Below, in pieces: positions 9,228 to 16,694 of a DNA stretch of 18,928 nt (position 1 is its first letter; each line of letters begins with the position of its first letter). This stretch comes from CBDDRG01 sp051306415. GTDB lineage: Bacteria; Pseudomonadota; Gammaproteobacteria; Pseudomonadales; Porticoccaceae. The notes beneath the pieces are model-generated. The model did no database searches. It had not been told where the DNA came from and was given only the letters and a program-made list of their open reading frames with translations. The DNA is taken from the NCBI GenBank assembly GCA_051306415.1, contig JBPPNE010000068.1:1-18928 (forward strand), read 5' to 3'. Position numbers and translations under genes: made by a program.

Positions 9228-10777
9228 TTATGCGGCGAGTTTTAACGGTGTAATTTCGGGTTCAAGTGCTGGGTTGAGGGCCACCGATTCGATAGGTGCC
9301 CAGTGGCGGGTCTTGCCGCTCCAGCGGCTCGGGTTGCGGCGGCGTGCCGCCTCGTTGAGGGTGTGGCACTTGGCGAGAGTGGCCGTGTCCGCCCCGTCAT
9401 GGCGTTCGGTCGGCGTCACGAAGCGGATCCCACGGTGACGGTGCTCGTGGTTGTACCAATGCACGAAGCCATGCACCCCCTGGCGGGCTGCTGACAGCGT
9501 CGCGAAGCCGTTCACCGGGTAGTCAGGCACCTACTTGCTGGTACGGAACAACGCCTCCGAGTACGGATTGTCAGTGCCGACCCACGGCCGACTGAAGGAG
9601 GGCTCGATGTGCAGGTCGCGCAGCTTCTCCAGTAGCGTGGCTGCCTTGAATGAACTGCCCTTGTCGGCCTGCAAGACCAACGGCTGCAGGACCACTCTTT
9701 CAGCCAGGACAGCGCGTTCGAGGACGCTACACGCATTGTCCGCCGACTCGGTCAGGAAGACCTCCCAGCCCACGATCTTGCGGCTGTAGCTGTCGATGAT
9801 CAGGATCAGGATCAGGTAGTAGTACGTCCCCTTCGCCGGTCCGGGCAACCAGGTGCAGTCCCACGACCAAACGGCGTTGGGCCTGCGGGCGTGATACGGG
9901 GTCGGGCGGGCATGGCGCCTAGGCGCCTTGGCACGCCCGCGGTGGGCGATCTCCCCGTGGCGGCGCAGGACCCGGTAGAAGGTCGAGACCGAGCCCAAAT
10001 ACTGTGCCTGTTCGTCCAGCAGTCGCACCACGATCTGATCCGGCGGGAGACTGGCCTAGGCCGGCCGATGGCACGCCGCGAGGATCAGCCGGGGTCTCTG
10101 CTGCAGACAAGGCACTGGCCGCTCGGCCACCGGGCGCTGATCCTCCCGGACACCGCCTTCTCGCGTCCACCGCTGGTGGGTCCGGATCGTGATGCCGACG
10201 ACCGCGCACGCCGACGCCAGGCGGGCACCCGCGGCCCGGGCCGCCGCCATTCAACCGGACAGCTCGCTGGCAATCTGGGGTGCTGATCATGATGCCTCGC
10301 CCCCCCAATCGCCCCGGCCTTTTTTGACAAGGTCAGCAACGCCGCCGCCAGCGCCACGCTCTTGCGCCGCCGGTCACGTTCCAGCTCCCGAATACGCTGG
10401 CGCTGCACCTTGGCATCCAGTGCCTCCTGTCGACGCTCCTGCTGCAACAACGTGGCCGCCTGTTCGCAATCAGGGCGCCCGGCCACGATCTGCGCCGGAT
10501 ACAGCCCCCGGCAACGACGGTACTCGGCGATCTGTTCGGCACTCATTGTCGCGCTCTCAAGGACCGCCCCGAACTTGTCCTTCGACGACCACGCGGCAGT
10601 ACCACCTTCGCCAGCATTGGGCAGACAGCCCCCTTGCTCCCGGGCCTCCTTGCGCCACTGGTAGACGGTCGCCACCGAAATCCCGGCTTGGGCGGCAACC
10701 TCACTGACAGTCAGATTTCGAGGGGGCAACAGCTTTGCGACCACAGCCTCTCGACGTTCATCGGCATACCTGGGCAT
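9228..10777 (-). pseudogene. IS3-family transposase, broken by two stops and two frameshifts
   Basis: The start is the ATG at 10777 (GGAGAGAG upstream). The first part is OrfA-like: MPRYADERREAVVAKLL, an HTH at VSEVAAQAGISVATVYQWRK, and a long basic coiled coil (RQRIRELERDRRRK). After KKAGAIGG the frame is lost at a run of seven G on the minus strand (10298-10305 region). It shifts again near 10250, where ARAAGARLASACAVVGITIR resumes the expected protein. In-frame TAG stops are at 10056-10058 (before ASLPPDQIV) and 9531-9533 (FRTSK, then stop, then VPDYPVNGFATL; relatives have Tyr there). The catalytic core is readable: Asp in VWSWDCTWL (9858-9860), Asp in LQADKGS, and Glu 36 residues later in NPYSEALF, the DD(35)E spacing. 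The usual Asn after the second Asp is Lys. The C-terminus with WYNHEHRHRGIRFVTP is intact to 9228. Confidence 0.85.
9798..9815. repeat. Triplicated GATCAG hexamer within the transposase remnant
   Basis: Three tandem copies of GATCAG lie next to the catalytic core. They make the protein read YLILILIIDSYSRKI, where relatives have about two fewer residues between YL and the I-V-D turn. It looks like a 6-bp slippage expansion that keeps the frame, one more mark of decay. Confidence 0.6.
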
Positions 10778-10808
10778 GACTCTCTCCGATCGCCCCCAAA
10801 GGACTATA

Positions 10809-10858
10809 AAATATCGAATTAACAGACACGACAAAATACCGAATTAACAGACACGACA
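10809..10858. repeat. Tandem duplication of the 25-bp IS3 right end
   Basis: Two adjacent 25-bp copies share CGAATTAACAGACACGAC and differ at one base (ATATC against ATACC). Each copy ends in CAGACACGACA, the inverted terminal sequence of the element. The element therefore has two right ends in the same orientation. Confidence 0.75.
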
Positions 10859-11279
10859 GTCATCCTGGCACTGGGGGCGGGCTGCCCCTTGCGCAAGCGA
10901 GAAAAACCGCGCGAACGCATGCGCGCGAACGCGTAAAGGAGCAACTGGAACAGCCTCGACTGCTTCCGAGTTTCGTGCAATCATTCTTCCAAGCTCCACT
11001 TGTCGCCTATACTTGGCGACCGCTGAGTAATCAGTCCAACAAAAAAATTATCGTATTATCGAGACCAGCCGATGCCACAGGTTAACCGCCTTACACCATT
11101 CAATTTTCTCCCGCAAGTTGTCAACAGCCGTTTTTCCTACTGAAGATCGAACTGCCGCCGCAAAACCGGAACTAGTAAGAACTTCCCCCGTATATCTATC
11201 CGCCACACGATCTATCTGGACGCCACAGGCTAATTTTATGATCAAACATTGGCGATTCACTGTGTTGAGTGATTTATAA
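10859..11279. other. 421-bp intergenic stretch before the diguanylate cyclase gene
   Basis: No convincing gene is present. It holds a 10-bp palindrome CTTGCGCAAG (10888-10897), two near-identical 14-bp tandem units (CGCGCGAACGCATG and CGCGCGAACGCGTA, 10908-10935), and a palindrome with a -10-like box (11002-11020). The right part (about 11020-11280) is clearly more AT-rich than the flanking genes. An 80-codon minus-strand frame (11290-11048, GTG start) has no ribosome binding site and no recognisable family. Confidence 0.5.
11002..11020 (+). promoter_or_regulatory. Palindrome around a -10-like TATACT box (possible operator or promoter)
   Basis: GTCGCC-TATACTT-GGCGAC is a perfect 6-bp inverted repeat with TATACT in its centre (11008-11013). 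A repressor bound to such a palindrome would block the -10 box, a common operator design. No good -35 is visible (TTCTTCC lies at about the right distance). It lies about 260 bp before the cyclase start. No known regulator motif is recognised. Confidence 0.35.
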
Positions 11280-13250
11280 GTGAAGCTCACTCACAAGATA
11301 TTTATCACACTGATAGGCTTCTACGCCGCCTTTGGTGGCGTCTCCATCGCCACCCTCATCACGCTTATCCAGCCGGAGTTCGTCGTCGTTGAGAGCGCAC
11401 ATGCCCGCGATGCCATTGCCACTGGTGGTCGCGCCATTGATCGCGAGGTCGAGAGCTTGGCCACGCTGAATAATGACTGGCGAATCTGGGATTCTCTTTA
11501 TCAATACGCCGACAACGGCAACCAGGCTTTCCACGATGAAACCCTGACTCGTGCGAGCCTGGCAAACGCCGAGCTCGATCTGATGATCATGCTCGATTCC
11601 ACTCACCGTCCTGTCGTCTTCATCACGCCCGAAACCATCCCCGCGCACAAGCCAAATCAAAGTCACGCTCTCGATGGCGTGAGAGATGAACTGATCGCGC
11701 TCACCCAGGCTCTTGCCAACCGACAAGAGCCCAATCTTCAGCTGAAAGGGATCATCTGGGCCAACGGCACCCCACTGCTGGTCGCAGCCGGGACTATCAC
11801 TAGCAACCGCGGAACCGCGCCAGCACGCGGGATTCTGATCATGGGGCGCTGGTTGACGGCGGAAAAGATCAGCGCCATCGGCGATCAACTCGGCATCAAA
11901 CTCCAGCTGGGGCCAACGCGACCGGTGCAATCGACGAGTGCCGCGGACGCGCCATCCGATGCCGTTCAGGTGACCAATCTTGACAGCAATCAGGTAGAAG
12001 CCTTTACCAACGTTCGCGATCTGAGCGGCAAACCCATTTTCGGGTTATCCGCAAAGATGTCGCGCGACATCCACGCAAACGCCGTAAAAGCTCTTCTATC
12101 CGTTACCGTGATCTATTTCGGCTCCGGCATCATCGGCACGCTGATCGTCTTCATGACGCTGAATCGCCTGGTTCTGCGCCGCCTCTCTCGACTCAACCGT
12201 GAGCTCGGCGCGATCAGTTTTAACAATCGCGAGAACATCGCCGTCACCGCAACCGGCGGCGACGAAATAACCGCGACAGCAAACGCCATCAACCAGATGA
12301 TCAACCGCCTCGACAACGCCCATCTACTCGTGCAGCAGAGCGAGGCGCAGTTCCGCATGCTCACTGAACTCGCGACCGTCGGCATCTACCTGACCGACGC
12401 CAGCGGCGCGCAGATCTTCGTGAATGAGCATTACACCCTCCAAAGCGGCCTCGATACCGAGGCCAATCTCGGCGACGGACGACTAGACGCCATTCACCCA
12501 GAGGATCGCGATCACTTCCGTGCCGCATGGAACGACGCCACGCAAAGCCACACCGATTTCCACGCCGAATACCGTTTCCTCAAGCCCGACGGCTCGGTGG
12601 TCTGGATTCAGGACGTCGCCCGACCACTGCTCGACACCGAACACAAAATGACCGGCTACCTCGGGACCATCACCGATATCACCAACCGCAAGAAGCTACT
12701 GATCAACCTCGAACGCCAGGCTCTCTATGACAACCTCACCGGCTTGCCCAATCGGGTGCTCTTTCACGACCGCCTGCAGTACGCTTTTGATACCGCGAGA
12801 CGCCGTCCACCAGGGGCCTTTGCCGTCCTCTTCATGGATATCGATGGCTTCAAAGCAGTGAATGACTCCCTGGGGCACGCTGCCGGTGATACCGTGCTCA
12901 CCGAGATCGCCGTGCGCCTCACCACGCTGGTGCGCCCAACCGATACCGTGGCCCGGCTGAGCGGCGACGAGTTCGCAATTCTCTTGTCCAATCCGATGGA
13001 TGCGCAGCAGGCGCCCTGCGTTGCCGAGCGCATGCTCGACGCGGTGAACGAACCGATAACCATTGGAGCAACGCGGGTAAAAATTGGGGTCAGCGTCGGC
13101 GTTGCACTCGACAACATGGCGTTTTACAACGCCAACGATCTACTGAATGCCGCTGACAAAGCCATGTACCGGGCCAAGATCGCCGGTAAAAACCGCGTCC
13201 ACGTATCACCCGATCCACTCGAAACATCACCGAATCTGAGCTTGCTCTGA
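11280..13250 (+). CDS. Membrane diguanylate cyclase: CHASE4-HAMP-PAS-GGDEF
   Basis: A 656-residue inner-membrane enzyme that should make cyclic di-GMP from two GTP in response to an extracytoplasmic signal. Helix 1 is at about 8-30. A periplasmic CHASE4-like domain spans about 40-265, with the tell-tale NNDWRIWDSLYQY (64-76). Helix 2 is at about 270-294, then a HAMP-like linker (295-347). A PAS domain covers about 353-470 (FRMLTELATVGIYLTDASG, then YRFLKPDGSVVWIQD and GTITDITNRK). GGDEF starts at DNLTGLPNRVLFHDRL, with Mg/GTP residues in FMDIDGFKAVNDSLGH and the active motif SGDEF at 561-565 (S variant, usually active). RPTD (552-555), five residues before it, is the RxxD inhibitory site. No EAL domain. 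The start is GTG at 11280 with only a weak ribosome binding site (GAGTG). The 3' end overlaps prmC by 127 bp, tail to tail. Confidence 0.9.
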   Translation: MKLTHKIFITLIGFYAAFGGVSIATLITLIQPEFVVVESAHARDAIATGGRAIDREVESLATLNNDWRIWDSLYQYADNGNQAFHDETLTRASLANAELDLMIMLDSTHRPVVFITPETIPAHKPNQSHALDGVRDELIALTQALANRQEPNLQLKGIIWANGTPLLVAAGTITSNRGTAPARGILIMGRWLTAEKISAIGDQLGIKLQLGPTRPVQSTSAADAPSDAVQVTNLDSNQVEAFTNVRDLSGKPIFGLSAKMSRDIHANAVKALLSVTVIYFGSGIIGTLIVFMTLNRLVLRRLSRLNRELGAISFNNRENIAVTATGGDEITATANAINQMINRLDNAHLLVQQSEAQFRMLTELATVGIYLTDASGAQIFVNEHYTLQSGLDTEANLGDGRLDAIHPEDRDHFRAAWNDATQSHTDFHAEYRFLKPDGSVVWIQDVARPLLDTEHKMTGYLGTITDITNRKKLLINLERQALYDNLTGLPNRVLFHDRLQYAFDTARRRPPGAFAVLFMDIDGFKAVNDSLGHAAGDTVLTEIAVRLTTLVRPTDTVARLSGDEFAILLSNPMDAQQAPCVAERMLDAVNEPITIGATRVKIGVSVGVALDNMAFYNANDLLNAADKAMYRAKIAGKNRVHVSPDPLETSPNLSLL

Positions 13251-14131
13251 GCGGCCCAGACCTGATCGGCCGCGCCCGGCCCGATCCACTGGCCCTCCGA
13301 TACCCGCTCCAAACCGCCAAGATCAGAGTGCGTAGCGATGTTGCAGTAACCACAGCTATGCAGCCACTGCCGGACTGCCGCCCCCTGCGCGAAACCATGT
13401 TCGAGCAGCAACCAGCCGCCGGTCACCAGGACATCGCGAGCGCCTTCGATAATCAAGCTGAGATCGGCCAGACCGTTATCACTGGCAACCAGCGCTGAGC
13501 GGGGCTCAAAGCGCACATCGCCGCGCAACAGGTGTTCATCCTCTGCGTCCAGGTAGGGCGGATTACTGAGCACAAGATCAAATAACTCGCTGTCAAGATC
13601 GCGGACAGTGGTGAACCAGTGGCCCAGGCGAATTTGCACATTGTCGAGTCCGAGCGCGCAACGATTCTCCTCGGCGAGGGCAACCACTGCGGGCAGTCGA
13701 TCCACCGCAACAATCGTCCAGCCTCGCCGCTCACTCGCCAGCGCGAGGGCGATTGCACCGGTACCCGTACCCAAATCCAGTACCCGCGCACCCCCCTCGA
13801 CGATCAATCCAAGGGCGCGCTGCACCAGAAGTTCAGTTTCCGGGCGGGGGATCAAGGTCGAGGCATTGACCCTCAACGGCAGCGACCAAAACTCCTTGGA
13901 GCCACAGAGGTATGCAATCGGCTCGCCTCCGCGGCGGCGCTGGAACAGCGCTTCAAAGGTTGCCAGGGCCGCGCTATCAATAACTTTCTCGGGCCAAGTG
14001 AAAAGGTAGCTGCGAGGAACCTGCAACACGTGAGCGAGCAGCACCTCCGTATCCAGTCGAGGGCTGTCGCTGGTCGCGGCCAGTTCGGCCGCGCGCCTGA
14101 TCAGATCGACAATCCGCACTGCGTCAGTCAT
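13124..14131 (-). CDS. prmC: Peptide chain release factor N5-glutamine methyltransferase PrmC (HemK), with long C-terminal extension
   Basis: Methylates the Gln of the GGQ loop in release factors, here presumably PrfA encoded just upstream. The N-terminal helical domain is at about 1-85 (RLDTEVLLAHVLQ, RRRGGEPIAYLCGSKEFW), IPRPETELLV at 94-103, the SAM-binding DLGTGTGAIALALASE at 119-134, and the catalytic NPPY at 190-193. Family members end near 277-290 residues with a DLGGLERVSxGQW-like motif, here at about 270-282. This frame continues for 53 more residues to 335, and the extra part overlaps the 3' end of the cyclase gene. I chose the ATG at 14131 (GGAATCC upstream) over an in-frame ATG 14 codons earlier, because it fits the family. 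It lies 51 bp downstream of prfA and is last in the hemA-prfA-prmC operon. Confidence 0.9.
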   Translation of the reverse strand: MTDAVRIVDLIRRAAELAATSDSPRLDTEVLLAHVLQVPRSYLFTWPEKVIDSAALATFEALFQRRRGGEPIAYLCGSKEFWSLPLRVNASTLIPRPETELLVQRALGLIVEGGARVLDLGTGTGAIALALASERRGWTIVAVDRLPAVVALAEENRCALGLDNVQIRLGHWFTTVRDLDSELFDLVLSNPPYLDAEDEHLLRGDVRFEPRSALVASDNGLADLSLIIEGARDVLVTGGWLLLEHGFAQGAAVRQWLHSCGYCNIATHSDLGGLERVSEGQWIGPGAADQVWAAQSKLRFGDVSSGSGDTWTRFLPAILARYMALSAAFSRSLAL

Positions 14132-14182
14132 CCCGAGGATTCCTTGATTGATTCTCCCAGGTCGACCGCCCACTCAACCAGG

Positions 14183-15265
14183 TCACTCGGCAAGGGTGGC
14201 GAGCTGGTCGGCCTGGTGTTCATTGATGAGGGGCTGAATGACGGCATCGAGATCGCCCTGGACGATCTCTTCGAGCTTGTAGAGCGTGAGGTTGATGCGA
14301 TGGTCCGTCAGTCGTCCCTGCGGGAAGTTGTAGGTGCGGATGCGCTCGGAGCGGTCGCCGCTACCGACCAGGCTACGGCGTAGGTCGGAGCGCTCTTGAG
14401 CCTGTTTTTCCCTCATGCTAGCGAGAATCCGCGCCTGTAACAGCGCCATCGCCTTGGCGCGGTTTTTGTGCTGGGAACGCTCATCCTGGCACTCGACCAC
14501 GATACCGGTGGGGATGTGGGTGATGCGCACGGCGGAATCCGTCGTGTTGACATGCTGGCCGCCAGCCCCGGAAGAGCGGTAGGTATCGGTACGCAAATCC
14601 ACCGGATTGATGTCGATGGCATCCACTTCGGTGACTTCCGGCATCACCGCCACGGTACAGGCCGAGGTGTGAACACGGCCCTGGGCCTCGGTCGCGGGCA
14701 CCCGCTGCACGCGGTGGGCGCCGGATTCAAATTTGAGTTGGGAGTAAGCGCCCGCGCCAATGATGCGGGCGATGATCTCCTTGTAACCGCCGTGCTCGCC
14801 CGGCCGCTCGCTGATGATCTCGACTTTCCAGCGGCGAAAATCGGCGTAGCGGCTGTACATGCGAAACAGATCGCCGGAGAAAATGGCCGCCTCGTCGCCA
14901 CCGGTACCCGCGCGAATTTCCAGAAAAACGTTGTTGTCGTCATCGGGGTCACGGGGCAACAGCAGCCGCTGTAACTCCAGCCCTAACGCAGCACAGGCGG
15001 CTTCCCCGGTTTTAAGTTCCTGCTGTGCCAGATCGCGCATATCGGCGTCAGCGTCACCCAGCAGTTGTCGCGCCTCGGCCATCGCCGCGATCACACGAAG
15101 ATAGCGCTCATAGTGATGGACGACGGGTTCAAGCTCGGCGTATTCCTGGGACAGGGCGCGAAAACGTTGCTGATCGGCGATGATTCCCTGATCGCCCAGA
15201 AGCTGGCCGACCTCCTGGTTGCGTTCGCGAAGGCGGTCAAATTTTTCCAGCAAAGACGGCTTCAT
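14183..15265 (-). CDS. prfA: Peptide chain release factor 1 (RF1)
   Basis: A 360-residue release factor that reads UAA and UAG and triggers hydrolysis of peptidyl-tRNA. The codon-recognition tripeptide PAT is at 190-192 within RVQRVPATEAQGRVHTS, the RF1 type (RF2 has SPF). The catalytic GGQ is at 235-237 in SSGAGGQHVNTTDSAVRITH. The AGTGGDEAA segment at 119-127 is also conserved. The length equals E. coli RF1. The start overlaps the hemA stop (ATGA), so translation is probably coupled. PrmC, encoded downstream, modifies Gln237. Confidence 0.98.
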   Translation of the reverse strand: MKPSLLEKFDRLRERNQEVGQLLGDQGIIADQQRFRALSQEYAELEPVVHHYERYLRVIAAMAEARQLLGDADADMRDLAQQELKTGEAACAALGLELQRLLLPRDPDDDNNVFLEIRAGTGGDEAAIFSGDLFRMYSRYADFRRWKVEIISERPGEHGGYKEIIARIIGAGAYSQLKFESGAHRVQRVPATEAQGRVHTSACTVAVMPEVTEVDAIDINPVDLRTDTYRSSGAGGQHVNTTDSAVRITHIPTGIVVECQDERSQHKNRAKAMALLQARILASMREKQAQERSDLRRSLVGSGDRSERIRTYNFPQGRLTDHRINLTLYKLEEIVQGDLDAVIQPLINEHQADQLATLAE

Positions 15266-16572
15266 TCCGGTTTCCGATCGGACGGGAGAGCGTCCCCGTC
15301 GAAGACGTGGCTGTCGAGGTCGAAGAGTTCACGAGTCCAGCGAATCGGCTCACTGCGCCCCTCCTCACCCGCCCGCTTGAGCCGAGTCGTCGGGGTATGG
15401 AGCAATTTGTTGGTCAGGTTATGGGCCAGCTGGCGCGCGACTTCGTCGGCGGGTTGTCCCCTTGCCAACGCCTGTAACGCCTTGCCGAGCTCGCTATCAC
15501 GCACCTCGGCGACGCTGTCGCGAAAGGCGCGGATCGTATCCACCGCTTCAAGACTGCGCAACTGTTTCCGCCAGGCGAGCACGCCCGCCTCGATAATCCG
15601 TTCAGCTTCACCGGCGGCATCCTCGCGGCCCCGGCGATTCTCGGCGATGACCTCGCGCAGATCATCCACGGTGTACAGATAGACGTCATCGAGTCTGGCG
15701 ACCTCTGGCTCGATATCGCGCGGCACCGCGATATCCACCATCAGCATCGGGCGATGCTTGCGCTGCCTGAGCGCCGACTCTACCGCGCCCTTGCCCAGCA
15801 CCGGCAACTGGCTGGCGGTGGAGGAAATTACGATGTCCGCCCGGTGCAGGTGCTCGGGAATATCGGCGAGCAAGATCGCATTGGCGGCGAAGTTTCCGGC
15901 CAGCTCCTCGGCGCGTTCGAGGGTGCGGTTGGCCACCGTGATGCCGCCGATACGCTGCTCGCGCAAGTGCCTGGCGACCAACTCCACCGTATCGCCAGCG
16001 CCAATCAGCAAGGCATGCGCATCGCCCAGATCACTGAAAATCCGCTGCGCCAGGCTGACCGCCGCGTAGGCCACCGATACCGGATTCTGGCCAATAGCCG
16101 TTTCGCTACGCACGCGTTTGGCAATCGCAAACACCTGCTGGAATACGTGGTCGAGCACGCCTGACAGCGTGCCCGCCTGCTGCGCAACCGCGTAGGCGGA
16201 CTTCATCTGGCCCAGTATCTGCGGCTCTCCGAGCACCATCGAATCGAGGCCGCTGGCGACCTTCATCAGGTGACGCACGGCGTCATCATCGACATGGCAG
16301 TAGTGGCAGTCGCGGAATGTTGCCACCGCGATGCCATGGTGATTCGCCAGCCACGCCAGCAACACTTGCGGAGGCGCCTCAGCCTCGCCATTATCAGTGC
16401 TGGCGTACAACTCAGTGCGATTGCAGGTGGACAGAATGGCGATCTCGGCAACCCTCGTGTCGGTTCGCGCGCCCTGAAGTGCTGCCGCCATCCCTTCGGG
16501 AGCGAAGGCCACTTTCTCGCGGATATCCACCGGGGCGGTGCGGTGATTGATGCCGAGCGCAACCAGCGTCAC
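15262..16572 (-). CDS. hemA: Glutamyl-tRNA reductase
   Basis: A 436-residue NADPH-dependent enzyme that reduces glutamyl-tRNA(Glu) to glutamate-1-semialdehyde, the first committed step of heme synthesis by the C5 pathway. The start has MTLVALGINHRTAPVDIREK. The catalytic Cys50 is in ILSTCNRTELY. GEPQILGQMKSAY (115-127) and the NADPH-binding LLIGAGDTVELVARHL (188-203) are family signatures. The C-terminal dimerisation domain runs from about 320 on. The start is GTG at 16572 with GGTGAG upstream. It is first in the operon with prfA and prmC and divergent from the TPR lipoprotein gene. Confidence 0.97.
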   Translation of the reverse strand: MTLVALGINHRTAPVDIREKVAFAPEGMAAALQGARTDTRVAEIAILSTCNRTELYASTDNGEAEAPPQVLLAWLANHHGIAVATFRDCHYCHVDDDAVRHLMKVASGLDSMVLGEPQILGQMKSAYAVAQQAGTLSGVLDHVFQQVFAIAKRVRSETAIGQNPVSVAYAAVSLAQRIFSDLGDAHALLIGAGDTVELVARHLREQRIGGITVANRTLERAEELAGNFAANAILLADIPEHLHRADIVISSTASQLPVLGKGAVESALRQRKHRPMLMVDIAVPRDIEPEVARLDDVYLYTVDDLREVIAENRRGREDAAGEAERIIEAGVLAWRKQLRSLEAVDTIRAFRDSVAEVRDSELGKALQALARGQPADEVARQLAHNLTNKLLHTPTTRLKRAGEEGRSEPIRWTRELFDLDSHVFDGDALPSDRKPE

Positions 16573-16694
16573 GGCAGCTCACCGCCAGCCGGAAAATAGT
16601 TCCCCTGGGCGAGGCTATCAGAGACAAAGTCCATCAGGAATTATCGCGGACATTATTGCTACAATACGCTCCGTTCGCCGGGAAATGCTCTGCC
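16573..16694. promoter_or_regulatory. Divergent promoter region between hemA and the TPR lipoprotein gene
   Basis: A 122-bp space. On the plus strand TGCTACAAT (16657-16665) is an extended -10 box (TGN plus TACAAT), which would start transcription near 16672, about 23 bp before the lipoprotein ATG. The -35 region is poor, as is often the case with extended -10 promoters. I did not find a clear hemA promoter on the minus strand. Confidence 0.45.

Larger units (their letters stand above)
9210..10858 (-). mobile_element. Decayed IS3-family insertion sequence
   Basis: An element of about 1.65 kb read on the minus strand. The left end, TGTCGCGTCCG (9210-9220), matches the reverse complement of the right end, TGTCGTGTCTG (10848-10858), at 9 of 11 positions; IS3-family ends begin with TG. 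The right end is duplicated 25 bp further in (end at 10833). No clear target duplication is visible, so the exact boundaries are uncertain. Inside lies a transposase gene with HTH and DDE regions, broken by stops and frameshifts. It should not be able to move by itself. Confidence 0.7.

Noticed and set aside
10809..10858. Two 25-bp repeats as a CRISPR fragment
   Set aside because: The units are directly adjacent with no spacer and correspond to an IS end.
11048..11290. 80-codon minus-strand ORF overlapping the cyclase start
   Set aside because: GTG start without a ribosome binding site, no recognisable domain, and it overlaps the start of a well-supported gene.
13608..14383. Plus-strand frames opposite prmC and prfA
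   Set aside because: Antisense shadows of two well-identified genes, with no domain.
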